A DNA stretch of 64,000 bases, taken from positions 7,111,054-7,175,053 of the forward strand of contig OX422196.1 of the NCBI GenBank assembly GCA_949130485.1. The letters run 5' to 3'. The translations under genes were made by a program, and so were the position numbers. Numbering within the stretch: position 1 is the first letter of the stretch; each line of letters begins with the position of its first letter. The notes beneath the pieces were generated by a model that was not told the DNA's origin, did not search any database, and saw only the letters and a list, made by a program, of their open reading frames with translations. Source of the stretch: Agelas oroides. Lineage: Eukaryota; Porifera; Demospongiae; Agelasida; Agelasidae. Of the stretch, positions 13,101 through 23,456 are shown piece after piece.

Positions 13101-14321
13101 GAATAACTTTTTAAAAAAAGATGTTCCAGTCATCCTCAGGGAAAATAGACAAAGCCACACACACCAAAAAAGATTTCTACACACTTGACCATGGCATCTA
13201 ATAGTGGTTGCATTGGTGCTGACAGAATAGAGGGTTGTGAGGGCTGATGGTTGTCTGGTTGTCGTAGCTCAGTGGCAGAGCACTGGCTGCACAAGTCAGG
13301 TGTCCTTGGGCCTTTTTCACTTTCCTCTGTTTTGGCCTCATAACATCTCTTGAATCCTTTGTTATAGAACTCTTTCTTAAAAATGCTTTCTTTATTAAGC
13401 TCCAGTCAAGAGCGCATAAGAACGGGGGGCTAGAGTAAGAGCGTGTAACTCCGTAAATTTGAAACCGGTTGGAATTATTGAATCGTACTAAACGTACTGC
13501 GCAGCTGCGCGTAGACATAAGCCATTGTTGCTAAGCACGTGCCGGGTGTTCTATTTTTAGTACGGTTCAATAATTTTGACCGGACTACGGGCTTCTATTG
13601 GAGTTACACGCTCTTACTCTAGCCGCCCGTTCTTATGCGCTCTTGGCTGCAGTACATAGGGTTACCCCCTATAATTATGGAAGTCAAGGATACCCACCTC
13701 TCTCCTTCCCTCCAATGCAGATCCAGTGTACCTTGTGCAGTCGGTAGCCAGCAATGGCCAGTATGGGAATGCTAGAGTTCAACCTATCATGATTAGAAAA
13801 CTGGCAGGTACGTGCTGCACCCAATGTGGTGCTGATTCACAAGAGTGTGTAATTTTGATAATTGATAACCTTGGTATTGTACATCTCAGGCTTTCTCCCT
13901 CATCATACGTATCTTTCAGTGGTATGCACAATAAAGCCTTTCTCATGTGATGTCGTCACTTTATAATGCTTCTAGTATATGTAGCGAAATAGCCGATGAA
14001 ATACTGTATGTGCACACAAGATGGCTGCTCAAGTTTCGGAACTAAGACCACATGAATGTAACACATCCTCTCTCCTCTTCAGAGCTCACAGCCTGGGTGT
14101 ACGACCAGAAGCCACAGCTGGTTTCCCGGCAGATTCTTCCAGTGATGTGGCACCTTCTGACTGCCAAGACTCCTGCTACAGGAGAGGCCAAGGCTGCAAT
14201 GCTAGCATTGTGCGAGTCGCTCTACAATTGCATGGGACACACACTCCTGGACAGTGCCAGCAACCTCGCACCAGAGCACCAAAAGAAGTTGGACGACTTA
14301 GTAAACTCCTTGGATAGATGA
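2697..14321 (+). CDS. TOGARAM1: TOGARAM1 / crescerin, TOG-array ciliary microtubule regulator
   Basis: TOG domains bind tubulin; crescerin proteins control axoneme length in cilia. Thirteen exons, all GT/AG and in phase: 2697-3914, 4963-5548, 5678-5943, 6261-6451, 7286-8351, 8722-8808, 9493-9641, 10459-10614, 11193-11319, 11913-12305, 12747-12963, 13721-13807, 14083-14321. They encode 1593 residues (human about 1720). The first TOG (about residues 55-270: SSWKNRASGIAKIHSAI, SRVREESINVVIATLL) aligns with human TOG2 and is followed by the family signature GADIDWILASRGSK. A low-complexity Ser/Pro/Lys linker leads to TOG3 (from about 1065; GESNTFIREDVEKAL) and the C-terminal TOG4 (NSKVNLHALEAFSNIVPLL). 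No TOG1 equivalent is visible. The ATG at 2727 has a better Kozak context (purine at -3, G at +4) than 2697 and may be the true start. Introns carry large tandem arrays. Confidence 0.93.
4220..4748. repeat. 72-bp tandem repeat in TOGARAM1 intron 1
   Basis: From about 4470 a 72-base unit (CCCCTCGTAGGCAGCAGTAT and the following 52 bases) repeats about 3.8 times with almost no differences. The preceding 250 bases hold degenerate relatives (GTTTAACCCCTAGTAGG-like), suggesting an older array from which the exact copies arose. Confidence 0.85.
6702..6773 (+). tRNA. tRNA-like sequence, anticodon AGA, no long variable arm
   Basis: Seventy-two bases fold as a class-I tRNA: D arm GCTC/GAGC, anticodon stem TCTGA/TCAGA with loop CTAGAAT (AGA at the anticodon position), and T arm CCAGG-TTCGAAT-CCTGG. 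The acceptor stem has one mismatch at pair 2-71. An AGA anticodon would read serine, but serine tRNAs have a long variable arm, absent here. A truncated relative with the same leader lies at about 6560-6605. It is therefore more likely a tRNA-derived repeat or pseudogene than a working tRNA. It lies inside a TOGARAM1 intron. Confidence 0.5.
7069..7191. repeat. (CTGT)n microsatellite with GTCGTCTGTCTG variants
   Basis: Tetranucleotide CTGT/GTCT repeats with interspersed TGATCTGTCTGTCG units, in the TOGARAM1 intron before the exon at 7286. Confidence 0.9.
8840..9180. repeat. 42-bp minisatellite with 84-bp higher-order period
   Basis: About eight copies of a 42-base unit (GAGGTATATCTCAAGATTAC, then GGGTTCTACCCTCAG). 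From the second copy on, units alternate between TATACT and CTCACT at the junction, giving an 84-base super-period. It starts about 30 bases after the donor at 8809. The length is a multiple of three, so it stays open in two frames, but this is intron. Confidence 0.92.
9671..10360. repeat. Decamer minisatellite, 69 units of RTGGTAGAGT in exact register
   Basis: Sixty-nine consecutive 10-base units, mostly ATGGTAGAGT with GTGGTAGAGT, ATGGTGGAGT and ATGGTAGTGT variants. There is not one insertion or deletion over 690 bases. It sits 30 bases after the TOGARAM1 donor at 9642. All three minus-strand frames are open across it because the unit lacks stops. Confidence 0.97.
10650..11103. mobile_element. 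tRNA-headed repeat containing a nested fold-back element
   Basis: Right part (11041-11103) has polymerase-III-like boxes: TAGCTCAGTGGTAGAGC (A box) and GGTTTGATTCC (B box). The flank AGGATTGTGAGGG (11012) recurs inverted at about 10668. Between the two lies a 250-base fold-back (10749-10999) with ends CAAGAGCACATAAGAACGG and its complement. A partial relative of the tRNA-like head recurs at 13225-13310. Confidence 0.6.
11520..11905. repeat. 386-bp pure polypyrimidine tract upstream of a 3' splice site
   Basis: Almost only C and T on the coding strand (CTCC/TCCCCT units), ending at the TOGARAM1 acceptor AG at 11911-11912. Long apparent ORFs across it on both strands (Ser/Pro-rich or Arg/Gly/Glu-rich) are composition artefacts. 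Confidence 0.95.
12384..12440. repeat. Short palindromic element (TAGCCT-end family)
   Basis: TAGCCTCATTCCCAGGC at the left is the inverse of GCCTGGGAACAAGGCTA at the right, with an 18-23-base loop. A second copy, only 46 bases long (12610-12655), lies 170 bases further on in the same TOGARAM1 intron. Confidence 0.85.
13225..13645. mobile_element. tRNA-like head plus fold-back element (second copy)
   Basis: 13257-13280 repeats the A-box-like GTAGCTCAGTGGCAGAGC seen at 11045. The fold-back at 13407-13645 has ends CAAGAGCGCATAAGAACGG and CCGTTCTTATGCGCTCTTG, followed inside by AGAGTAAGAGCGTGTAAC and its complement. It is the best-preserved of four copies (10749, 13407, 24592, 25529). Confidence 0.75.
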
Positions 14322-14593
14322 TACTTAATCAATGTTTAAATTGTATATCAGTATATCTCCAGTGCTGTTTTATACAGTGTACAAACAGAGCTTAGCTCCT
14401 GCATGCCCACAGGGCAGTGTATTATTTATTTGGTTACCATTGAGATTTTTACGATGTACCTTTTTGTTTACACTTCTCTGAATTGCTTATTCAATGTAAA
14501 AAAAAAAAATCCTGATCTGTGTAGCTGTAGTAAAACGATGCTATATTCAATATAGCATATGTAGTGCATCAAAGATGAGTGGAAAAAAAAATA

Positions 14594-14675
14594 CGACGAG
14601 GGTGGGATTCGAACCCACGCGTGCAGAGCACAATGGATTAGCAGTCCATCGCCTTAACCACTCGGCCACCTCGTC
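14594..14675 (-). tRNA. tRNA-Ser (GCT)
   Basis: Minus-strand cloverleaf of 82 bases including the discriminator. The acceptor stem GACGAGG pairs with CCTCGTC. D arm GGCCGAGTGGTTAAGGC. Anticodon stem ATGGA/TCCAT with loop CTGCTAA, so the anticodon is GCT. A long variable arm (TGTGCTCTGCACG region) is present, as in serine tRNAs, and the T arm is GTGGG-TTCGAAT-CCCAC. It has no intron. It sits between the convergent ends of TOGARAM1 and the EF-hand gene. Reads codons AGC and AGT. Confidence 0.96.
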
Positions 14676-14727
14676 CCTGAATACAACATGTCACTATACA
14701 CAATAGAAATAGTGCAGCAATAGTGAT

Positions 14728-17700
14728 TTAAAAGCTAGCAACGTCTACAGGAGAAATAAAGTCTTTCCTAGTCGTAGAGAAGAGGTAATCTGTGGGGAAA
14801 GGAACACAATTTACATAACATCATAACTACTTTACAAATTTATCACTATATCTCCAGTGCTCACAATACATTTCAAATTAGATTCACACACCTTCACTTG
14901 GATCAAGATGGAAGAAGTGTGTCGGCTGTAGTGGCACATGCATTTTGCTGTCCTGCTCCACAACAACCTTCTGCATTGCACTCAGCCTGAAGGAAGGAAC
15001 CAAGAAGATCACACTTACCCTCGCATCCAGGCTCTTGGTGGGCACCCATCAAGAGCCTGGGTACAAGGCTACATCACACTACATGTATATCAAGGCTAAA
15101 CTTTATCCTTGTGTAGCTTTGTCGCTGGGGGTGAGACTGTTGGGCAGAGAGGTTACTCAGCTACTATGGACTGCAGGTTGTTTGTCACTACAACTCCTCA
15201 GTAATTTCCATGTGACCAATCAGGTAAAATATAGCTTAGGTAATCTGTTATCTATACGATCAGAAGTGCCTGACAAGTGACCCACATTTTACCGTAACTA
15301 CTTATTCCCAGGTGTTGATCTCACAACAGTGATGTATACTAACTGGTAGCAAACACTAGAATGTTGGCTGTGTCTTCCCACTCACTTCTGGTCTCTTGGA
15401 TGTCTAAAGTCCATCCTAGTCGTGGTGGTGAGCTGGTCGGAGGAGGGAGGAGGCTGCTGTCGGGAGAGGTGTAGTGCAAACTCATGGTAGTCGATCTGAT
15501 CGTCACCATTCTTGTCACACCTGTGTGTGAGAATGCAGCATTCACTGGAATCTTTTCCTTTTTGTTCAATGCACTATAACCTGGCTGTAGACCAAACACA
15601 AACATGCAACCCAAAATAAAGTATTACACTGCCAACAAAGTTCATTCTTGTTTTCATCAGCTGCCCAAATAAATATCTCTTTCTGAGCATCCAGTTTCCA
15701 TGGTAATACTGGCATCTTTGCATGATCACAGTGAGCATGTAGGAGTTCAGCGCGAGATGATTACCACTCTCTGTCTGGCCCTTCCATGGAGTTCACTACT
15801 GTACAATACCTTCATGTCACCCACTTCGACACAGATCAGTACTGACCTTTATGCTTAGTGTTTACTGTCCAATATGACGTAATATCGTACACTTGTCCTG
15901 CTTGCACTGCACGTACCTGGTGATCATCTCCTCCAGGTCCCTCTCATCCACACGGACGTTCATGGCCTTGCACACTGCCACCACCTCCTCCCTGCTGATA
16001 GTACCAGACCTGGTAGGGAGAGAAGAAAACAGTTTTATCAATGGCCTCAATCCCAGGCCCCTTTCCATCAGTTGCAGTGCACACAGGAAGCTGGTAGGGA
16101 GGAAAGCTCAGCTTCCACTCAGTCAAAGAAAGCATGTTCACCAAAGGTACAAGTATACGGCCTACACACTGTAGTTACTGAAGAAGAAACACAACTGAAG
16201 CCTGCCTTTCTATTGGGGATTTATATCACTAGACAGCCTCATCCCCAGACTCTCCCCAGTCCGAGGATGAAGCTATGGCCGCTAGTTACCTCCCCAGCCC
16301 AACAGTACTTCCAGCTACATGCATCACATGTGATCTTACAGGTCTTTGTCATACTCCAGGAAAGCCTTCCTCAGGTTGATGTTCAGGGGGTCCCTGGGGT
16401 TCACGTTCCTGCACAGAGGAAAACCACGTACACTACAAATATTGCAACAGGCCTCACATGCCGCACTCCCAAGTTCCAGTTTCACTTACAGTATGTATAT
16501 TAGTGTGAAGGCAAGGCTATTATTGTAATTTACCTAGTCTCGTTCCCATACCCGCAGTATGGTGCACACACTGCAGTGTACCATACCGAGGGTCTGGGAA
16601 CGAGACTGTAATGCAGTAATTTACCAGCCTCTGAGCTTCATTCTAAATCTCCTCACAGTATATACAGTGTTGCAGATGAGGAGACCAAATTTAAATATAC
16701 TGCTATCGTAAACAGCAGATTCACTCCAAACTTCATTAATGCAATGTACACCGGACCTTCAAGTAAACTATTGGGGTTTGAAAGACTTTTTACAGTTAGA
16801 TTGTGTAATCAAACATAGACAAGACTTTGATAGCAAACTGGAGTCTGAACTTAATCCAATCTGGGAGTGAGACTAAGGTCCTTATACTGCAGTACTGTAC
16901 CTGAGAAAGTTCCTCTGTTGTAGCAGATTCTGCAGTCCAGTGGGGATCCCCTGGTTGCTGCCTGGAGATGGTGGGTGGGGCTCACCAGATGGTGGGTGGG
17001 GCTCCCCAGAGCTGGAAACAAGGTGTCTAGCTCAATGATGGATACTTCATACTTAGCCTTGTTCCCAGGCCCCTTATGATTTGTGTTCACAATAATACAT
17101 TGCTTTTATGCTTATGTGTGTTATTGTGAATGCGAAGAGTTAAAAGAATGGGAGAGGCCTGAAAACAAGACTAGTCTATTTGCACATAAGTACTTACTCA
17201 TGACCAATGACTGAGTAGCCTTGTGTGGGAGCAACTGGCTTTCCAGCTGCAGGCAGACCTGGGTCAACCGGTTCCTGCAGCTCAAATTCAGCCATCTAGA
17301 GTGTAATGGTGACAGATTGTAGTGTACACACACAGACACACAAACACACACTGACACACAGACACACGGACCCCCCCCCCCCCCCCCCCCCCCCCCCCAC
17401 ACACACACCCCCACCCACCTTCTCTGAGAGTGATGGTGAGCAGTCAAAGCCAAGGATGAAGTGAGTGTGTTTGTTGTCCTTGATTCGAGAAGTTCTCTCC
17501 TCCAGTGCAGCCCTCTTCCGCCTCACACCCTCCTCACAATCCTTCACTGGAACACCAAAACAGGCCTGTGGTGAGAAACATCAGCTTATAGCTCCGGGTT
17601 TGAACCTTATAACTTGCTTCAATATGATCACTGAAATATGAACACAACCTGGCATCTCTGTTACAATTCTGACATGACTCTACCACAACTCAGCTGTGAC

Positions 17701-18899
17701 TTTTCTATGGTTTTGCTTTAGCCCCATTCCTGGTTTTGCTTTAGCCCCATTCCTGGTTCTGCTTTAGCCCCATTCCCTGTCCTCCACGACAACTATTGTC
17801 GCTTGCAGTACGAAAAGCGGCTACTCGCGCTGCAAGTGATGATAACTCTGGTGGGAATGAGGCTTGATCTGTTCTACTCTAGATCTGAGTGAATGGGGGA
17901 TTTGAGAGGGACTATGTCCACGTGCAGTGTTGAAGGGTTGTTGACTGCATGAGGTACATACTCCTGACCTGGGCTTCTGACTTTGTGGGCTCCCTCGGTG
18001 GGTGTGGGAGGGCTCTGTCACTCTCCAGGTGGTGGTAGTCCTTTGGGACTGGGTTCACAGGGTGGGCCACGCTTGTACCAGGAGGAGGAGCAACGTAGGA
18101 AGAGCCCATGACTGGGAGGAGGAGGAGTGGAAGATAAAATGTAGTATTTATCTAGCTAGTTCATGGGCCTTGTAGCTTAGTCAAACTCGTCTACAACAGC
18201 TTACAAACGGAGAATCAAAACAGATCGTGCATACAATGCACTCTAATGGCAGTGTTTTGATTCAGCAACAATAAATAATACGTGTTTGGCTTGGTCTTGT
18301 TCCCAGGATACTGAAACTTGTAAATGAGGGTGGGGGTAGCTGTTGTTTTGCTCAACAACAAACGTGGGAAATGAGACTACCAGTAGCGTCACTCACTGGA
18401 AGACTTGTACTGGTCTTTGTGTGCTTCTGTGTCACAGCTCAGTACAACTGCCAGTTGCTGATGCCTGCCCTGGAGCAAGAGGGGAAAGGGGAATGTCAAT
18501 AAAGTCGGACTATACCTTTAGCACCCATCCATGTTCTCACTTTACATTAGGGTCTACCTTAGTGAATGCACTCATCTTGTACCCCAGGCTTCACTTCAAA
18601 GGGTTCCCCTTTCTTGGTTGGAGCAGCCTGGTCTGGGTACAATACAACTATACTAGACCAGACAGCTAGCCATACTCCTCTTCAAAGCCCCCCCCCCCTA
18701 CTGGTACAACTTAGTCTTGTACCCAGGTCACATGTACGAGGCTAAGGTACTAGGTACAACTATACTAGACCAGATAGGGGCCTACCCTGTTTGTTGTGAG
18801 GTTGGAGAGGCGATCTGACTCCATCGCTGTGACATCATGTCTCACGTAGTCTTTCCTGCTGGTGGTGGTGTCTGTAGCTATCACTGGGAACTCGTGCAT

Positions 18900-18941
<42 letters not shown>

Positions 18942-21900
18942 GGTTCTGCCATGGCTTGGTGCAGGCACTGCTATAATTGGCGGTGATTCCACACCCCACA
19001 CACAGTACGTACCTTAGAGGAAGGAGGTGGTGGTGCCGGTAGAAGCTTCTTCACCGCTCGCACACTCTCAGACTGAAAGTCTACAAACAGCAAGAACACA
19101 GGGGATAATTTCCCTCATGTGATAGTTTTGAGAGAAATAAATATATTGTTGGACAACATTCCAATGTGTTACCTAGGTAACAGAATAGGTACCTTTAGAG
19201 TAGACGGAGGAGGACGACTCCTTGTGGTCTCCAAACTGAAAGTGTGTGGAGGTCTGGTACGGTGCTCCCATGAAGGGATCTGGTATGTTCCACACATCAC
19301 AAAGCAAGGGGAGATAAGACTCTTGATGCTTTTGTGCATGCAGCAAGCTAGCTATGCCACAATGGTCGTGTGTATATATGCTAGTACCAACCTATCAAGA
19401 GTTTGTAAGCTATGCTGCATCCACGTACCTTCTTCAGGGGGCTGTTCATGTTCCGCACATTCACAAAGAAATGAGAGCACAGAATAACATGATAGCATAT
19501 GTGTGCTAGCTACTAGGGTAAGTTCTCACCTCCGCCTGTCTGCTGCTGCTTCTGGAGTAGGTATCAGAGTGGGTGCTTACAAACTCTCCCCCTGTGCTCT
19601 GGGCCTCTGTGTGTGCTGGGAGGGAGGTGCGACACATGCTGAATCATCCATAGATCTGCATGCACGTATGTGTACCTGTGAGGTATTTGGTGAACTCAGC
19701 GTAGTCGATTGTGCCATCCTGGTTTTGATCACACCTGAGTACAATATCCACCAATACTAAGCAACACGTGCATGTATATTGTAAGCAAATGTTCAAAATG
19801 ATGCGGCTTCATAGGAAGTGTGTAGGATATCTATTGAAATGAGGATGAGATTTTAGCAACCATGAAATAAAAACTGTACACTTGCGGTAGTACATAACAA
19901 CCGTAACTGACATGAGATGATATTTCATTCCCAGCCATGCTACCACCCAGCTAGGAATGAGACTGGAATGGCATATGGGGGGATGTTATTTAGCTGCTTA
20001 CTCCTTCAAGAGGCTGGCAATCTCCTTCTCTGTTATTGGAGTGCCCAGCTCAGTGGACACAGCCTTCAGTTCGTCCACTGTGATGCTACCAGACCTATAT
20101 GAAGAGGAGAAGGAGGAGAAACAAAGTAAGTACCGTCTGGTTGAACGTAAGGGATCATGGAATAGAAGCAGTACAAAGATGAATGTTAATCTGTCTCCGT
20201 AAGATCTAGCTTCCTTCCGATGCAGGCTCTTGTGCACATGAGAGCTTGGGAAGAAGGGATACAAGCAAACGAAAACTTTAGTTAACTTATTTCAGGGTAT
20301 GCCCCTTCAATATTACAGACTCTGTCAAGGCACTACAGAATGATATGGGATTCTGGAACTGGGCTACTTTTTGGACAATGCCTCATGCATGTGCCAACCT
20401 GTCTTTGTCATATTTGAGGAAGGCTCTCATGACGTTGATGGTAGTGGGGTCCGAGGGATTCTGGAACTCACGAGTATTCTTCTCAACCAGTAGCTTCCGC
20501 AGTGCACCAATGGCACCTCCACAAGGCTTCCTGGAGGAGAAAGACAAAGAGAAGCTAAGTGTTCCACCAAAGACAAGCTTACAAGCAATGCTCAATGGGA
20601 TCCCCCTATATTACCTACCTTGCAGCAATCATCGCCAGCGTATGTAAGTACATAATATACAACTTGGAGATGCTAGGTGATAAGATGTAAGAGGGAGCCA
20701 CACACATTGTCAAACTGTGCACTGCAAATGGACAATCTTTATGGTGACGCTAGATCTTAAGCCGTGGGCAGTAAGTGCCAATTTTTTTTATTTCTGCAAT
20801 GTCTCAACAGTTCAAGAATACAACCAAGATAAATGGCGGAATTGCATAGCCTTGGGAGAGAGAAGTCTGGCAAAGAGGCTGATGCACAAATAGAGGAAAG
20901 AGTAACATGTTGCTGCACTTCAGGAGAGAGGGGTCAGCAACGTGGCTTGGCAACGTTGCTATAAAATATGTACAAGGAGAGGAGAGACTAGCGTTTGTTG
21001 TTTCACCTTGGGAAGACGTGGGAGTATCCCTTCTTGGTGGCAGTGGAGACCCCAGCTGTGGCCTGCACCTTGCTGGGTGTGTTGTAGTCTTGTTGCTGTA
21101 TGGTGAGAAAGTGGTCCCTGGGAGACAAGGATGGGGCATTGTAGTCCCCTGCCCTGAACACATTGGACTGGCTCCGATCCACACCACCAATGGCACCAGA
21201 GGGAGGAGCAAGAAGGGAGGCTTCAGTGCTTTTGTCTCGTGATGTGAAACGGTGGCTCGTCTCTGACTCCAGGCTGGGGTAAAAATGACTAGATAAATAT
21301 TTTGTACTCTTGCAGACAAGTAATCTATATAAAATTTATCCTAGTAAAGTAACACATCACAAAATGTGTGTAACGGGTGCTGGAAGAAAATGGAACAATG
21401 CATTTTCCAGAAGGAAGATTGACTGTGCTGCTGGACGTTATCTCATGACAACATTCATGACGTCATTGGCTCACTTGCGAGGGTCACTTCCCAGCTCAAA
21501 GTGGGTCCCTTTCTGGTACAGAGTTGTCTTGTTTCTCCTCCCTACTTTCTTCCCCTCCTGAGACATGCAGGAGGACCACACGTCATACACCTGCACATGA
21601 GGGGGGAAACCCTTTTATTAAGTCTTGATTGAGGGGAAACCCTTTTATTAAGCCTTGATTGAGGGGAAACCCTTTTATTAAGCCTCGATTGCCTGCAAAC
21701 TTATTAAACAATAGATCTCGGACTAACTTTGCAGCCCCCGGTTTCTGTTGTACAATAAGAAGTGAGTCATAGTACGTTTATAGCTAGGCTAGCAAAGCAA
21801 TGGCTCTCACCTTCCTTCCATTGAAGTCAGTGTTGTAGAGAGACTTCCCAAAAGACTTGTCAACCATGTATCGTGGTGCCATGTCCTGTCAACAAAGAAT

Positions 21901-23240
21901 ATTACATATAAATATACATACTAACTACAGTATGGCACCAACTCCAATGCCATCGAGTGAACTTACTGCCAAATGGATGTCGTGCAGTCCATCGGGGACA
22001 CGCTGCCTGTACTGTGGAGTGGAGTCATAGTACAGTTAGCCTTGTTCCCAGGCCTCCACGATGTTTACTCTTCTGAATGTGTTGACTAGAAGCAGAAGAG
22101 TGGCTGCTCTTCTGCTTCTGTGTGTTATAAACAGGAGAGTGAAAATGGGGGAGACCTGGGAACGGTGGTGTCTCATAATGTCTCTAGGTGTCTCATACTG
22201 TCTCTAGGTGTCTCATAATGTCACATGGTGTCTCATAATGCTTCGTGATGTCTAATGGAGTCTCATGGAGTCTTATAATGTCTAGTTATATCTCATGGTG
22301 TCTTATGATGTCTCATAAGGAACGAGGCTATGGTACAGTCATATACTAACAAGTTGACATTACAAGCCTGGTTCTCAGGCCGTAATGTACTTAACAGCCA
22401 GACAGTTATGAACATGGAGTACACAGCAACTGTTTTACCTCGGATAAGGGCTTGGCAGTGTAGTCAGAGCGAACCACAGAAGTGAGGGGTACAGTGTCTG
22501 AGCCAAATGTGAGGTGGGTGACGTTCTGGGTGCTGGAGTCCCAATGGGAGGAGGCAGAGTGGCTCCGGGGATGGCGCTGCAGGTGAAATCAATCATGGTC
22601 CCTTACCAGGTTCTCCCAACCTCTATTTTGAGGTGGGGATTAGCCTCATCACCCATACAGACTGATTTTATCTGATCATGCAAGAAGCTACAGATTGATT
22701 TGTCATAATCCCCCCTCCCTAGCCTCATTACCAGGTCTTCCAGTTTTTGATCACTTGCAGTACCCAAAAATAGAGCTTAAACTGGATAGCTTCAAACATC
22801 ATGTAAAGTAGATAATGGTGCATTGGGCTATTCCAAGTGTACACAAATGTAGATGGACAAGTTCAGCTTTTCCCTTGGGCAGCAAATTAATTAATCCCCT
22901 TGGACACAATTGAAGTAGACATATATTATACCCCCAGGGCTATTAGCTCCCCTTTCTCAGACTGACTGCAGACGGGGGCACGGGTGTATGCACTGCAAGT
23001 ACAAAGCCGCAGTCACTTATTCATCTGTGTGGGGCTCAAGGCTGAGGGAGAGCATACCCTGAAGGAGGTGGCGGTCACACTCTGGAAGGCCTCCCTGGCG
23101 CCAAACGGCTCGTTGCCTCTCTGAAAGTTCTCCAGTACGTGGTCTTCTTGCTGTAGGCGTCTAGCAACAGCCCTCCCCTCTGTGCGGGATGCGCCATAAA
23201 GTCTCTCGCGTCTAAAAGCCCTCTTCTCCTTCTGTTCCAT
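14728..23240 (-). CDS. Four-EF-hand protein with repeated THF-type motifs, probable axonemal protein
   Basis: Twenty-four GT/AG exons in phase encode 831 residues: 23058-23240, 22439-22576, 21967-22011, 21811-21885, 21475-21590, 21007-21273, 20399-20530, 20002-20094, 19676-19734, 19530-19606, 19429-19441, 19193-19279, 19013-19080, 18786-18902, 18397-18469, 17969-18111, 17419-17565, 17198-17295, 16901-17011, 16340-16408, 15917-16009, 15386-15520, 14892-14986, 14728-14789. Two EF-hand pairs have canonical loops: DKDRSGSITVDE and DQNQDGTIDYAE (near 314-362), then DKDLSGTISREE and DKNGDDQIDYHE (near 700-750). Each pair follows a similar lead-in (NPSDPTTINVMRAFLKYDKD; NPRDPLNINLRKAFLEYDKD). A THF-x-[LF]-G-x-D-like motif recurs at about residues 81, 176, 411, 596 and 802, often with a nearby DY. 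Such short spaced motifs are typical of proteins binding inside or along doublet microtubules, so an axonemal role is inferred. I could not name the family; it does not match my memory of EFHB. Confidence 0.85.
16535..16607. repeat. Short palindromic element (TAGTCT variant)
   Basis: TAGTCTCGTTCCCATACCC at the left is the inverse of GGTCTGGGAACGAGACTG at the right. It lies in an intron of the EF-hand gene. Weaker relatives lie at 15018-15072 and 18709-18743. Confidence 0.75.
17371..17398. repeat. 28-base poly-C run
   Basis: Uninterrupted cytosines on the plus strand (G on the coding strand), 20 bases into the intron after the donor at 17418, flanked by (AC)n. The true length may be uncertain because of sequencing slippage. 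Confidence 0.9.
18903..18938. repeat. (GT)n microsatellite forming a 3' splice site
   Basis: On the coding (minus) strand this is (AC)n ending directly in ACACAG before the exon 18786-18902. The repeat therefore supplies the acceptor AG and replaces the pyrimidine tract. Confidence 0.8.
19429..19441 (-). other. 13-nt microexon of the EF-hand gene
   Basis: CCCCCTGAAGAAG lies between an acceptor (ATGAACAG) and a strong donor (GTACGTGG). It bridges phase 0 to phase 1 and encodes PPEE plus one base, joining EAE-type sequence before it to DPFMGAPYQ after it. Without it, exons 19530-19606 and 19193-19279 would not join in frame. Confidence 0.65.
22036..22330. repeat. Disrupted palindromic element with internal TGTCTCATAATG repeats
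   Basis: Starts TAGCCTTGTTCCCAGGC and ends GGAACGAGGCTA. The right half is interrupted by about 150 bases (22170-22316) of imperfect repeats of GTCTCATAATGTC and GTCTCTAG units. It lies in an intron of the EF-hand gene. Confidence 0.6.
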
Positions 23241-23456
23241 AGCACGGGTACACTGTAGATTAATTTTAAACTAGCTGCAGGACCCTAAGCAGCCATTTTC
23301 ACAGCATTTTCATTCGCAGTTGCTAAGCGACACATCGGGGATTCCCCTTCTTGGTTTAGATAATTTTTACAAAATTAGCAGCAACCATATCTCCTAAAAC
23401 AGTAAAAAGGCTATACCAAAAACTAAGAGTGTTCATTTCAATTCGTCTGCTGATCT
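23241..23456. other. Short intergenic spacer, no gene seen
   Basis: Lies between the start of the EF-hand gene and the stop codon of the partial DUF917 copy. Bases from about 23371 on are homologous to the 3' flank of the full gene at about 42361, marking one edge of the duplication. The rest may hold the EF-hand gene promoter. Confidence 0.5.

Noticed and set aside
14728-23240. EFHB (CFAP21) as the identity of the EF-hand gene
   Set aside because: EF-hand neighbourhoods and the C-terminus do not match my recollection of EFHB, so no symbol is given.
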